Counted from the first letter of the stretch, positions 44,044 to 52,557 are shown. The stretch: DNA of 64,000 bases from JAPLJC01 sp963697965 (GCA_963697965.1 OY969108.1:2418001-2482000), one strand, 5' to 3'. Numbers and translations: made by a program. Notes: a model not told the origin generated them from the sequence alone.

Positions 44044-44479
44044 AGCACCCTCCCCTAATTTTTCTTCAGCCGGCCAAATCTACAATCCAGCCGGGCAGCA
44101 CAAACGACAAAGGTAACCACTGCATGCCTTTTCAAATAAATTAGGAAGCCTGGCGCGAGATGCAAGTCTGCAATGGGTAATTTTTTAAGATTTATAATCT
44201 TAAAAGCCCATTAAGATGGAGAAAACGGAAGGTTGCCCTACGAGAAACTGATAGCCCCTAGGTATAGAGTCAAGCAGGCCAGGTGCTCCGATGTTCTTTT
44301 AGAATCCAAGCCAGTTTCCTATTCGTGGTTCGCCGCTCAGGCGGGAATGCGGATAAAAGAATCGGGGGCCTAGAAGGAAGCCCGATAAGCGATATCTTGC
44401 CAGGATCGGCAGTTATCGCCGAGGCCTCAATAATTGCAGGTATGGTCTAGTTAGGGGAAGTTTTTAACTTCGCGCTTAC

Positions 44480-44680
44480 TGGTGGAGGAGGTGCAGTTTT
44501 TTCTTTGCCTTTGGGGCGGATTTCGTTTGTATTTTGCTAAATTAGCTAACGAGCGCCGGAGTCACCCCTGTCCTTGTCCCATTCAGCAGGCGCCAAGAAG
44601 GCCCCCCCGGGGCTGGTTTCTGCGCGCCTCGAACCTAAGGAAAGCTGATTTCTGCCTCCGGTGGTTCCACTTCCGGCGGC
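44480..44680 (+). repeat. HU-promoter repeat, copy R3
   Basis: GGTGGAGGAG, TTGCCT-N17-TGTATT (44505-44533), AACGAGCGCCGGAGTCACCC and the GGCGCCAAGAAGG segment match R1, and it runs on into the 3' end of the DUF4389 gene on the other strand. Confidence 0.8.
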
Positions 44681-44943
44681 AGCTCGGCGAAGGGAAAGGG
44701 CCGCTGGCTGCTGTTGAGAGAGAAATAGCGCCATATCCGGTATTCATAGGAAATCACCCGGTTGGCGAAGGAGCGCAGCGGTTCGCTGTGCTGCAGGGTG
44801 ATGGGCAGCAGGGCGAATTGAAACAGGGTGGTCAGGAGAACCAAGGAATTACAGATTTCGCAGATGGGCAGAAAAAATAGGGTGGCTAAGAACCAGAGGG
44901 CAATCTGTTTGCGGGATCGGCGTTCTTGGGTCTGAGCGTTCAT
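44635..44943 (-). CDS. DUF4389-type membrane protein, copy 1
   Basis: A 102-residue protein with two membrane helices and the C-terminal ISYEYRIWRYFSLNSSQRPF followed by PFAELPPEVEPPEAE, matching DUF4389. AAGGAG lies six bases before the ATG. A tandem paralogue lies at 45314-45622, and a 3' remnant of a third copy sits in repeat R1 near 33420. Confidence 0.75.
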   Translation of the reverse strand: MNAQTQERRSRKQIALWFLATLFFLPICEICNSLVLLTTLFQFALLPITLQHSEPLRSFANRVISYEYRIWRYFSLNSSQRPFPFAELPPEVEPPEAEISFP

Positions 44944-45028
44944 AAAAACTCCTTAAGGTTATTTCTAGCAGGTGCAGTGCGCTGCCGCTGGCCTTTTCCT
45001 AGAAGCTAGGGCAAAACCTGATTCCACT

Positions 45029-45093
45029 GTCATCCTGAACAGAATCTAAGGTCACTAAAAATACGGGATTCTTCGCTTCGCTCAGAATGACAT
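45029..45093. repeat. dispersed repeat, copy matching 18258-18337
   Basis: GTCATCCTGAACAGAATCTAA to TTCGCTCAGAATGACAT, nearly identical to the copy at the GT87 gene. It lies in the 370-bp gap between the two DUF4389 genes, which holds no gene. Confidence 0.8.
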
Positions 45094-45313
45094 TTTTGGG
45101 CGGACCAAGGTTTTGCAATGACTTCTATCCTGGCTCTCGTTCCCAAGTTGCACTTGGGAACGCCATTATGGTCTAAGCTGCGCTTTGGACTGCAAGCAAA
45201 GCTTGGTAAATTATCCGGTTTCCCCAGCGCAGCTTGGGAACCAGATACACTAAGGATCTTGTATCGGCCGCGGCAGTTGAACCCCCCGGGGCCTTTTTTG
45301 CGCGCCTCAGTCC

Positions 45314-45622
45314 TTAATGAAAGCTGACTTCTGGCTCCGGAGGTTCCACTTCCGGCGGAAACTCGGCGAAGGGAAAGGGCCGCTGGCTGCTGTTGAGAGA
45401 GACATAGCGCCATATCCGGTATTCATAGGAAATCACCCGGTTGGCGAAGCAGCGCACCGGTTCGCTGTGCTTCAGGGTAATGATCAGAAGCGCGAATTGA
45501 AACAGGGTGGTCAGAAGGACCAGAAAATTACAAATCCCGTAGATGGGCGGAAAAAGAAGGGTGTACAACAGCCGGATAGCAAACCGGTCGCGGGACCGGG
45601 GTTCTCGGGTCTGAGCATTCAT
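45314..45622 (-). CDS. DUF4389-type membrane protein, copy 2
   Basis: A 102-residue protein nearly collinear with the copy at 44635: NFLVLLTTLFQFALLIITLK helix, then SYEYRIWRYVSLNSSQRP and PFAEFPPEVEPPEPE. AAGGAGG lies four bases before the ATG at 45622; a longer frame to 45649 has no site. The tandem pair suggests a recent duplication. Confidence 0.75.
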   Translation of the reverse strand: MNAQTREPRSRDRFAIRLLYTLLFPPIYGICNFLVLLTTLFQFALLIITLKHSEPVRCFANRVISYEYRIWRYVSLNSSQRPFPFAEFPPEVEPPEPEVSFH

Positions 45623-45772
45623 AACGCCTCCTTGAGGATATGCTATCATGTAAACTGCGCTGTCGCTACCCTTTTCATTTTAACCCTCCTTCCCGGGAAA
45701 TTGAAAGCCTGCCGGCGACAATTCCTTCAGGTTCATTACCCTCGGGCCGTCCAGGCTGGAAAGGTGATGAGG

Positions 45773-46010
45773 GCCTCGGCCCCGAACTCCCGGATAACCT
45801 GGCGGGCAGCAATTTTGAGATTAAATCAACAAACGAGACTTTATAGGGCGGCCTGGGGCCGCCGGAATTGAACGATCCTGGATTTGACGGACTGCCTGGC
45901 CCGGCGGCGGGTTGGAGGAGGTAAAGTTTTTTCTTTGCCTTTGGGTCAGATTTCGTTTATATTTTGGTAAATTAGCCAACGAGCGCCGGAGTCACCCCGG
46001 TCCGGGACCC
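45773..46010 (+). repeat. HU-promoter repeat, copy R4 (at the HU gene)
   Basis: This copy ends 27 bases before the HU start and contains the promoter at 45935-45963, so it is probably the parental locus. R2 shares its whole length; R1 and R3 share the promoter-proximal part. The rest of 45650-46037 has no gene. Confidence 0.75.
45935..45963 (+). promoter_or_regulatory. promoter of the HU-family gene
   Basis: TTGCCT (45935-45940), exactly 17 bases, TATATT (45958-45963); transcription would start about 65 bases before the HU ATG. The same two boxes are present in R1 and nearly so in R3. Confidence 0.7.
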
Positions 46011-46037
46011 GGCGCCAACGCCAAGGAGTAGCCCCGC

Positions 46038-46313
46038 ATGAACAAGTCGCAGCTAATCGAAGGCCTGGCCAAAGCCGAGAACATCACCTTGAAAAAGGCG
46101 GAAATGGTGGTGAACGCCCTTTTCGAGAACATGGTGGAGGCCCTGGTGCAGCGGGAACGCATCGAAATCCGCGGCTTTGGCAGCTTCAAGGTCAAATTTT
46201 ACAACGGCTACAAGGGCCGGAATCCCAAAACCGGGGACCTCATCAAGGTGGAGGGTAAAAAGTTGCCCTTCTTCAAGGTCGGCAAGGAGATGCGGGAACG
46301 CGTCGACCGCTGA
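46038..46313 (+). CDS. HU/IHF-family DNA-binding protein
   Basis: A 91-residue nucleoid protein with the complete fold: MNKSQLIEGLAKAENITLKK at the N-terminus, RIEIRGFGSFKVKF and the DNA-arm signature GRNPKTGD, then FKVGKEMRERV. It bends DNA as a dimer. The GxRxGRNP arm resembles IHF as well as HU. AAGGAG lies ten bases before the ATG, and a good promoter precedes it. The 5' region is repeated elsewhere as R1-R3. Confidence 0.93.
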   Translation: MNKSQLIEGLAKAENITLKKAEMVVNALFENMVEALVQRERIEIRGFGSFKVKFYNGYKGRNPKTGDLIKVEGKKLPFFKVGKEMRERVDR

Positions 46314-46435
46314 GGCCGGTAACGCCCGCCAATTTCAGACCTGGCCGTGCTAGATGGGGAGCTAGCGGTGCCCTGTAACCCGAGAACCGCTTATGCGGGG
46401 TTGAAGTCCTTTATTGAGGGTCGCAGCGCCTCCGA

Positions 46436-46545
46436 TGCCGGTTGACCGGGACGGCGGATTGGACCCCGCGCAACAGACGCTCGTGAACCCCGTCAGGTCC
46501 GGAAGGAAGCAGCGGTAAACGAGGCGGTCGGTGTCGTGGCGGTTA
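46436..46545 (+). ncRNA. ffs: signal recognition particle RNA (4.5S-type)
   Basis: The diagnostic tetraloop-proximal core AACCCCGTCAGGTCCGG (46486-46502) with GGAAGGAAGCAGCGGTAA is present. GACCG (46444) pairs with CGGTC (46525) to close the stem. Upstream, 46349-46420 carries GGGGAGCTAGCGGTGCCCTG, a segment often seen before SRP RNA in other bacteria and perhaps part of a longer transcript. It functions with Ffh in membrane-protein targeting. The ends are approximate. Confidence 0.85.
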
Positions 46546-46679
46546 CTAATCTTTAAACCCCCTGGCCAGCCGCAGCGGCGGTGGCGGATTCGAAGAAGGG
46601 TGCACGGCCAGGTACTTATTCCTGCCTTCGTAACCACCATTGCCCAAATGCACAGGCGAGACGCCTGTGCCACCAAGAT

Positions 46680-46717
46680 GGCGCCCTGGCGGCTCAGCCT
46701 CCAGGGCGCCTTTTTTT
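46680..46717 (+). terminator. strong rho-independent terminator
   Basis: GGCGCCCTGG (46680-46689) and CCAGGGCGCC (46701-46710) form a 10-bp stem followed by seven T. It probably ends the SRP RNA transcript. A GCACAGGC palindrome lies just before it (46650-46669). Confidence 0.85.
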
Positions 46718-46820
46718 CCCTCCCCGTTTGGCAGCCTGGGCCGCGGCCCACCCCACGCAGGCATCTTGCTGATTTTAAATAACTTCTGAAGCGCCTGGCA
46801 AAATTACCTGCCTTATCCTA

Positions 46821-46991
46821 AGTGTCGTGTCTCAGATGCACCTTTACTAAATAATTCCATTATCCACGGGCATATAAAACGTAGCCGCAGGCTTTAGCTT
46901 GCGAAATCATAAGGAAAAATGAGCGCAGGCTAAAGCCTGCGGCTACATAAGCCCCTGATATTTTTTTAAGATTTTTTTGAGACACGACACT
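46821..46991. mobile_element. 171-bp MITE-like element
   Basis: Terminal inverted repeats AGTGTCGTGTCTC (46821-46833) and GAGACACGACACT (46979-46991) bound a 171-bp segment without a gene. TA is present at both borders. A second, internal inverted repeat (46881-46903 with 46924-46946, GTAGCCGCAGGCTTTAGC) could form a long hairpin. It looks like a non-autonomous transposon. Confidence 0.65.
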
Positions 46992-47489
46992 AGCCACAGA
47001 ATCTTTTCTTATGACCCACAATTTTCTCAAAAAAATTTTCAGATAACCCCCCTCCCTGAGAGGGGAGGGGGTTGGGGGGGGGTGGCTCGGATGTTGCGAC
47101 TGAGACCCATGTACCACCCCCACCTGTCGCCCCCTCAAGGGGGAGGGGATAAAAGCGAGCTTTCCTTGAAAAACTAAACCACCAGGTGAGCACCCATACA
47201 AAGGGCGACTTAAGGTCACTGGCGGTAGCCGGTGCCCCTGCCACCCGTGTGCTTTATCCTGCCCTGCCCTGCCCTGCCCGCTGCTCACTGCTCACTGCTC
47301 ACTGCTCCATGCCACCCCCACCCGGTATCGCCCCCTCAAGGGGGAGGGAAAAAAGTAAACCATTTAGGCAACGTTTCCGCGGGACCCAATACCAGCCTGC
47401 ACCTGCACAGGCGAGACGCCTGTGCCACCGCCGGTGCCACCCAAGATTTTGTCCTTTGTCATCCTGGCGCGGGGCGATACAATGCCCCC
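46992..47489. repeat. intergenic low-complexity and palindrome cluster
   Basis: Contains CCCCTCCC/GGGAGGGG blocks (47047-47085), two GCCCCCTCAAGGGGGAGG palindromes (47129 and 47330), CCCTG tandems (47259-47278), CTGCTCA tandems (47281-47305) and a GCACAGGC palindrome (47404-47424). No gene is seen. Confidence 0.6.
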
Positions 47490-48698
47490 ATGGCGGATTT
47501 ATTAGAAGAAATCAAAACCCGAGCTCAAGGCCTGGCCGGGGAGCTGGCCGCCCTGCGCCGGGATTTCCATCAGCACCCGGAACTCTCCCACCAGGAGGAA
47601 CGCACCGCCCGGGTAGCGGCCGACTATCTGAAAGGGCTGGGTTTAGAGGTGCGCACCGGCATCGCCGGCCACGGGGTGGTGGCTGACCTCCAGGGCTCCC
47701 GGCCCGGACGGAGCGTCGCTTACCGGGCCGATATGGACGCCCTGCCCCTGGAGGAGAAGCTCCAGGTCCCCTGGCGTTCCCGGGCGCCGCGGGTGATGCA
47801 CGCCTGCGGCCACGATTTTCACCTGAGCATCGCCCTGGCCGCGGCTAAATTGTTAAGCGGACTTAAAGACCGGCTGGCCGGCCAGTTCCGCTTCATCTTC
47901 CAGCCCGCCGAAGAATCGCCGCTCTTGAACGGCGGCGGCGGCGCCCAGGGCATGGTGGCGGCGGGGGTCCTTGCGGCCGAGCCGCCGCTCACGGCCATCA
48001 TCGCCCTGCACGTGGCCCCCAGCCTGGAGGCCGGCCTGATCCGCTGCGGCGCGGGGCCCGTGAATGCCGGGGCCGACCATCTGCTCCTCACCATCACCGG
48101 TAAGGCGGCCCACGGCGCCACCCCCCACCGCGGGGTGGACCCGATTCTCATTAGCGCCCTGCTGCTGAACCATCTGCAGGCCTATCTCGCCCAGCAGGTG
48201 GATGCCCGCACCCCCAAAATCCTCACCTTCGGGCGCATTGCCGGGGGCAATCGTTTCAACATCCTGGCAGATAAAGTGACCCTGGAAGGGAGCCTCCGCT
48301 ACCTGCAAGAGGCCACCCGCACCGAATTGCTGAACGGCCTGCGGCATCTCCTGGAGGGCTTGGCCCGGACCACCGGCGCGGAAATCGATCTAAAGGCCAC
48401 CCCCACCTACCCTCTCTTAAAAAATGACCCGGAACTGAGCCAAAAGGCAATTAAGGCGCTGGCAGCCATCATGGGTGCCCAGCGCCTCAAGGTTCTTGCT
48501 CCTGCCATGGGCAGCGAAGATTTTTCCTATTTCGCGGCCAAGGCGCCGGCCTTTTACTTCTTCCTGGGGGTGCGGGCCCCCGGGGGCCGGAGCCAGACCC
48601 TGCACTCCCCGGAGTTCAACCCCGATGAGGCCGCCCTCCCCTGGGGCCTCACCGCCGCCGCTGGCCTGCTGGCCGCCCTGAGCGAGCCTGATGGGTAG
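47490..48698 (+). CDS. M20D-family amidohydrolase/peptidase
   Basis: A 402-residue metalloamidase. RRDFHQHPELSHQEERTA opens the catalytic domain; RADMDALPLEE and HACGHDFHLS carry metal ligands, QPAEES the catalytic Glu, and GKAAHGATPHRGVDPI lies in the dimerisation (lid) domain. Family members hydrolyse N-acyl amino acids, hippurate or indole-acetyl amides. I chose the ATG at 47490, where the family N-terminus starts; the frame is open further up through repeat DNA. The ribosome binding site is weak. Confidence 0.88.
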   Translation: MADLLEEIKTRAQGLAGELAALRRDFHQHPELSHQEERTARVAADYLKGLGLEVRTGIAGHGVVADLQGSRPGRSVAYRADMDALPLEEKLQVPWRSRAPRVMHACGHDFHLSIALAAAKLLSGLKDRLAGQFRFIFQPAEESPLLNGGGGAQGMVAAGVLAAEPPLTAIIALHVAPSLEAGLIRCGAGPVNAGADHLLLTITGKAAHGATPHRGVDPILISALLLNHLQAYLAQQVDARTPKILTFGRIAGGNRFNILADKVTLEGSLRYLQEATRTELLNGLRHLLEGLARTTGAEIDLKATPTYPLLKNDPELSQKAIKALAAIMGAQRLKVLAPAMGSEDFSYFAAKAPAFYFFLGVRAPGGRSQTLHSPEFNPDEAALPWGLTAAAGLLAALSEPDG

Positions 48699-48735
48699 AA
48701 CCTGTTCTCCGTTTTCCGTGAAAGGCCAAATCGAA

Positions 48736-48764
48736 GTAGGGGCGGGTTTTAAACCCGCCCCTAC
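48736..48764. repeat. GTAGGGGCGGG palindrome
   Basis: GTAGGGGCGGGTTTTAAACC continuing to CGCCCCTAC: a near-perfect 29-bp palindrome downstream of the M20 gene, same family as 57256-57284. Confidence 0.85.
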
Positions 48765-48790
48765 AGAGACGGGAAACAGAAAACAGAAAA

Positions 48791-49234
48791 CTAACTTTTT
48801 CCCGGCGGCCGCGGCCGCTTTACCCACTCCGGGGCAGCCGCTTCGAGAATCGAGTCCCCTTGGGGTAGATAAGGCTTCAGGTCAACGATGGGGCTGCCGT
48901 CCCGGGCATCCAGGCTGGCCACTTCCAGGAGGTTGCCGCTAACCTTGAGGAGGCGGCAGGCGGTGAGGCCGACGGGGTTCGGACGCTCCGGGGACCGGCA
49001 GGCGAAGACCCCGGTGAGAGGATTGGCCGGGTCCCGGCGGGGATGCACCTGGAGGACGCTCCGGGCTGCCGCGTGGTCGTTTTCATGGAACCAATAAAGC
49101 ACCCACAGGTGCGTAAAGCCTTCCAGACCCAAAAGGGCCGGGGCGAACTGCGGCAGGATCTTAAGAAAAGCCTGGTCCCCCTCTTTTCTGACGTGCCCGA
49201 TGGGCGTTAACCGGAAGGGTTCAAATGGCGGCAT
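48791..49234 (-). CDS. trmO: tRNA (t6A37) N6-methyltransferase, TrmO/TsaA family
   Basis: A 147-residue protein with TPIGHVRK, GLEGFTHLWVLYWFHEN, VFACRSPERPNPVGLT (the family signature) and DLKPYLPQ. TrmO uses SAM to methylate the threonylcarbamoyl group of t6A37 in tRNA. The ATG at 49234 follows the aroB stop closely; a GTG five codons upstream overlaps that stop. It is the last gene of the aroF-aroB-trmO unit. It falls in the same tRNA position-37 theme as the MtaB-type gene at 55534. Confidence 0.85.
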   Translation of the reverse strand: MPPFEPFRLTPIGHVRKEGDQAFLKILPQFAPALLGLEGFTHLWVLYWFHENDHAAARSVLQVHPRRDPANPLTGVFACRSPERPNPVGLTACRLLKVSGNLLEVASLDARDGSPIVDLKPYLPQGDSILEAAAPEWVKRPRPPGKS

Positions 49235-49235
49235 C

Positions 49236-50360
49236 CTAAAGGCCCTCACCTCTCCCCAAAATTTGCTCCAAAACCTCGGTCAGCGCCTGCCTGGGCACTT
49301 GGCCAGCGACCACCGCCTCCCCCAGGCGGCGCAGCAGCACGAAGGGCACCCCGCTCTCCAGGCGTTTCTTATCCCGGGCCAGGGCGGCCAAAACGGCCCC
49401 GGGGTCCAAAGGCGGCAGGGGCCGGCGGGTGAGCCCCAGGCCCTGGAGGAGCCGGCGGCCGCGGTCGGCCTCCGCCGCCGGCAAACCCGCCAGCCTTTCG
49501 GAAAGATGGAGCGCCGCCAGCATCCCCCAGGCCACCGCCCGGCCGTGGGCCAGCCTGAAAGACGAGGCCTGCTCGAGCCCGTGGCCCAGGGTGTGGCCGA
49601 AGTTGAGGAGGCGGCGCCGACCGCCCTCCCGCTCATCCTGGGCCACCACCTCGGCCTTGACGGCCGCGGCCCGATAGATCACCTCGAGTAATTCCTCCCG
49701 GTTCCGGAGCAGCCCGGCCGGCCCCTTGCCCGATAAAACTTCCAGCCGCGCCAGCAACTCGCCGTCAGAAATCAAGGCGGCCTTAACCACTTCCGCCAAA
49801 CCGTTGAGGAATTCGGCCCGGGGCAGGGTCTGCAGGAACTCCGGATCGATGGCCACCAGGAGGGGCTGGTGGAAGGTGCCCAGCAGGTTTTTGCCCTCCG
49901 GGAGATTAATGGCGGTCTTGCCGCCGATGGCCGCGTCTACCATGGCCAGCAGGGTGGTGGGCACCTGGACGAAAGGGAGGCCCCGCATGAAGATGGAAGC
50001 CAAAAAGCCGGTGAGGTCCCCCACCACCCCGCCCCCCAGGGCCAGCAGCAGGGAGCCCCGGTGGGCGCCGCCTTCCAGGAGTTCCCGGGACAGACGCTGG
50101 ACTTCGGTCCAGTTTTTGGCCCGTTCCCCGTTGGGCACCGTGAGCAGCGCCGGCTCCAGACCGGCCTCCTTAAGGGCCTGCGCCACCTGAGCCCCGTACA
50201 GCCTGGCCACCCGGCGGTCAGAGACCAGGAACAGCCTCCTGGCCTTGTTAAAAGGGGTCAACAAGGAGCCCAGGCGGGAGCGCAACCCTGGTTCCAGGAC
50301 AATCCGATAGCTCTGATCCCGGCCCGGCAGCGGCAGCAGGATCTCTGACGAAAAACTCAC
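49236..50360 (-). CDS. aroB: 3-dehydroquinate synthase
   Basis: A 374-residue AroB of normal length. It shows LALGGGVVGDLTGFLASIFM (NAD-binding), QVPTTLLAMVDAAIGGKTAI, AEVVKAALI, and LLNFGHTLGHGLEQ with zinc-binding His residues. It makes the first carbocycle of the shikimate pathway. The GTG start overlaps the aroF stop by four bases (GTGA), so the two are translationally coupled. Confidence 0.95.
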   Translation of the reverse strand: MSFSSEILLPLPGRDQSYRIVLEPGLRSRLGSLLTPFNKARRLFLVSDRRVARLYGAQVAQALKEAGLEPALLTVPNGERAKNWTEVQRLSRELLEGGAHRGSLLLALGGGVVGDLTGFLASIFMRGLPFVQVPTTLLAMVDAAIGGKTAINLPEGKNLLGTFHQPLLVAIDPEFLQTLPRAEFLNGLAEVVKAALISDGELLARLEVLSGKGPAGLLRNREELLEVIYRAAAVKAEVVAQDEREGGRRRLLNFGHTLGHGLEQASSFRLAHGRAVAWGMLAALHLSERLAGLPAAEADRGRRLLQGLGLTRRPLPPLDPGAVLAALARDKKRLESGVPFVLLRRLGEAVVAGQVPRQALTEVLEQILGRGEGL

Positions 50361-51364
50361 TTCCAGCCCCCGGGGCGCAATGCCTGGATCTCCTGCATCA
50401 GGGCGGCGAATTGGTCGGGGTAAAGGGACTGGGCGCCGTCGGAGATGGCCTTTTCCGGCTCATGGTGCACTTCGATGAGGAGGCCGTCGCAGCCGGCGGC
50501 CACCGCGGCCCGGGCCAGGGGAGGCACCAGGTCCCGCCGGCCGGCGGCGTGGCTGGGGTCCACCACGATGGGGAGATGGGTCTCCCGGTGAACCACCGGC
50601 ACCATCGCCAGGTCCAGGAGATTGCGAACATGTTCGCCGATGGCCCGAATCCCCCGCTCGCAGAGGATAATCTGGGAATTGCCCTCGGACATGATGTACT
50701 CGGCGGCCATCAGCCACTCTTCCAGGGTGGCGTTCATGCCCCGCTTCAGGAGGACCGGCTTGCCGCAGCGCCCGGCCCGGCGCAGCAGGGAAAAATTCTG
50801 CATGTTGCGGGCCCCGAGCTGGACGATGTCGGCATATTCACTTACCAGTTTTAAAGAATCCCCGTCCACGGCCTCGGTGATGATGAGCAGTCCGGTCTCG
50901 TCCCGCACCTTTTTCAAGATCTTCAGGCCGGCCTTGCCCAGTCCCTGATTGCTATAAGGCGAGGTGCGGGGCTTAAAGGCGCCGCCGCGAAAGATCCGGG
51001 CTCCGGCGGCCTTCACCCTGGCGGCGATGGTCAGGGCCTGGACCTCGCTCTCCACCGCACAAGGCCCGGCCATCACTACGAAGCGGCCCCTGCCCAACTC
51101 CAGGCCCGGCAGCGAGATGAGGGTGTCTTCCCGCTGCACTTCCCGGCTCACCAGCTTGTAGGCCCTGGTAACCGGAATGGCCTGCATCACTCCAGGCAGG
51201 TCCAAAAACAGGGCCGGGTCCACGGGTCCTGGGTTCTTGAGCACCGCGATGGCCACCCGCTCCCCCCCGGGCATTGGTTGGGCCAGGTAGCCCAGGGCTC
51301 CGATCTTGTCCACCACCACCTCGATTTGCGCGGGGGTGGCCTCCTTGTCCATCACAATGAGCAT
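50357..51364 (-). CDS. aroF: 3-deoxy-7-phosphoheptulonate (DAHP) synthase, AroF-beta type
   Basis: A 335-residue DAHP synthase with an N-terminal ferredoxin-like (regulatory) domain of about 70 residues before the barrel, the Thermotoga/Bacillus-type layout. Barrel signatures: VVMAGPCAVESE, RGGAFKPRTSPYSNQG, LQLGARNMQNF-like DIVQLGARNM, GKPVLLKRGM and VDPSHAAGRRDLV. It condenses PEP and erythrose 4-phosphate, first step of aromatic synthesis. The ATG at 51364 follows GGAGACG; a longer frame to 51466 has no support. Confidence 0.93.
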   Translation of the reverse strand: MLIVMDKEATPAQIEVVVDKIGALGYLAQPMPGGERVAIAVLKNPGPVDPALFLDLPGVMQAIPVTRAYKLVSREVQREDTLISLPGLELGRGRFVVMAGPCAVESEVQALTIAARVKAAGARIFRGGAFKPRTSPYSNQGLGKAGLKILKKVRDETGLLIITEAVDGDSLKLVSEYADIVQLGARNMQNFSLLRRAGRCGKPVLLKRGMNATLEEWLMAAEYIMSEGNSQIILCERGIRAIGEHVRNLLDLAMVPVVHRETHLPIVVDPSHAAGRRDLVPPLARAAVAAGCDGLLIEVHHEPEKAISDGAQSLYPDQFAALMQEIQALRPGGWK

Positions 51365-51815
51365 TTTTCGTCTCCAGCAGGGGTTCGGGAGATTTTTTTT
51401 AAGCGCGGCCGGAAAATTCTCCAAGGGCGCCAAGAACCAGCCTGGCGCCAATTTTTCCCCAATCATCTTTATCAGGGATCCCTTATAAAATCAACCGCAG
51501 CGGGAGTTTGCCAGGGGTTGCACGCCCGGAGGCCTAAAAACATTTTTCCCGCAACAATATGTATGCCTGGGTAGATTTGCAAAACCACACGCAAGGGAAG
51601 AAGGAGGGCAAAAACCAGGCGGCTGCTGACAGGCGTCTGCGGCTGCATCTTAGAGGCTAAGCCATTGGAATAGGCGGTCTTTTCGCACTTGATTGTCCGT
51701 TGCCAATGACTGATTGATACCCCCTTGGGAAAGCAGTAGTGTCCGGGAGCCGCGGGCCTTCGAGAAGTAAGCCCGCTGAACCTTGGGTCTGCCGGTTAAA
51801 ATGCCGCCCCATTTC
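51365..51815. other. intergenic region, possibly structured RNA
   Basis: No gene is seen. Between about 51629 and 51805 there are several hairpins (CTTAGAGGCTAAG at 51650; GCGGGC with GCCCGC near 51757-51780) and little repeat character, so a small RNA or leader cannot be excluded. Confidence 0.25.
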
Positions 51816-51844
51816 TTGACAAAGGAAGAATTAAGCCTTAACCT
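51816..51844 (+). promoter_or_regulatory. promoter of the TPR-like gene
   Basis: TTGACA (51816-51821), 17 bases, TAACCT (51839-51844). The -35 box is perfect and the -10 box weak. Confidence 0.5.
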
Positions 51845-51899
51845 AATCCAAATAGCAACGGGGCGGATTTCACTTCCACTCAAACAAAGGAGAAAGATG

Positions 51900-52532
51900 A
51901 TGCGACATACCCGTAAATTCATGTTAACCGCGATGGTCCTGGCGCTTTCTTTGGCCTGCGCCATTCCTGCCTTCGCCCAGCCGATGAACCCGGCCCCAGG
52001 CGCCAACCAAGCCCCGCTAAACCAGGAGCAGCCGGCGCCGATGAACCCGGCCCAGGGCACACCCGGCTACGGATATAAGACTGGTACGGGCGGCACCATT
52101 AGGGGCGGCTCCTTAATGCCGGTAGACGTGTACACCCCCATAAGAAGGGGTTATGGCTTTGTCCGGGAGGGCAAATATGAGGCCGCTAGACATGAATTCG
52201 AAATCGCGGCTAAACTCGATGAATTAAACCCCTTTGCCCTTAACAACCTGGCAGTCTTGGATGAACGGGACGGCAAACTGAATGACGCCCTGGCCCAATT
52301 CAAGGATGCCGCCATCCATGCTGCCCAATATAGAGACAAGGTTCAACAGACCTGCTTCGTGGGCGGTACTTGCATGGCGGTCGAACCCGAACGGAAGCTG
52401 GCGGCCACCAGTGAAATCCTCCCCATCATTCAGGAAAATATCCAGAAGGTAGAGGCGAAGATTGCAGCTACCCATACGCCTCCGTCTCCTGGGTCGCCTC
52501 CCCCGATGATGCCTGAGACTAAAGGAAAGTAA
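51900..52532 (+). CDS. secreted TPR-type protein
   Basis: A 210-residue exported protein. The signal peptide (TAMVLALSLACAIPAFA) is cleaved near AFAQ; a Pro/Asn/Gln-rich linker follows with two copies of PMNPA. One to two TPR repeats are visible: GYGFVREGKYEAARHEFEIA and NPFALNNLAVLDERDGKLND. TPR proteins mediate protein contacts, here in the periplasm. Two Cys (QTCFVGGTC) could form a disulfide. AGGAG lies seven bases before the ATG. Confidence 0.7.
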   Translation: MRHTRKFMLTAMVLALSLACAIPAFAQPMNPAPGANQAPLNQEQPAPMNPAQGTPGYGYKTGTGGTIRGGSLMPVDVYTPIRRGYGFVREGKYEAARHEFEIAAKLDELNPFALNNLAVLDERDGKLNDALAQFKDAAIHAAQYRDKVQQTCFVGGTCMAVEPERKLAATSEILPIIQENIQKVEAKIAATHTPPSPGSPPPMMPETKGK

Positions 52533-52539
52533 TTACTCC

Positions 52540-52557
52540 GGGGCCCTTCGGGGCCCC
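52540..52557 (+). terminator. terminator-like hairpin with TTCG loop
   Basis: GGGGCCC and GGGCCCC around a TTCG tetraloop, eight bases after the TPR-gene stop. A proper T run is lacking. Confidence 0.5.

Noticed and set aside
51629..51805. 6S RNA gene
   Set aside because: Local resemblance only; the closing stem and central bubble could not be drawn convincingly, so it is listed only as a possible structured region.
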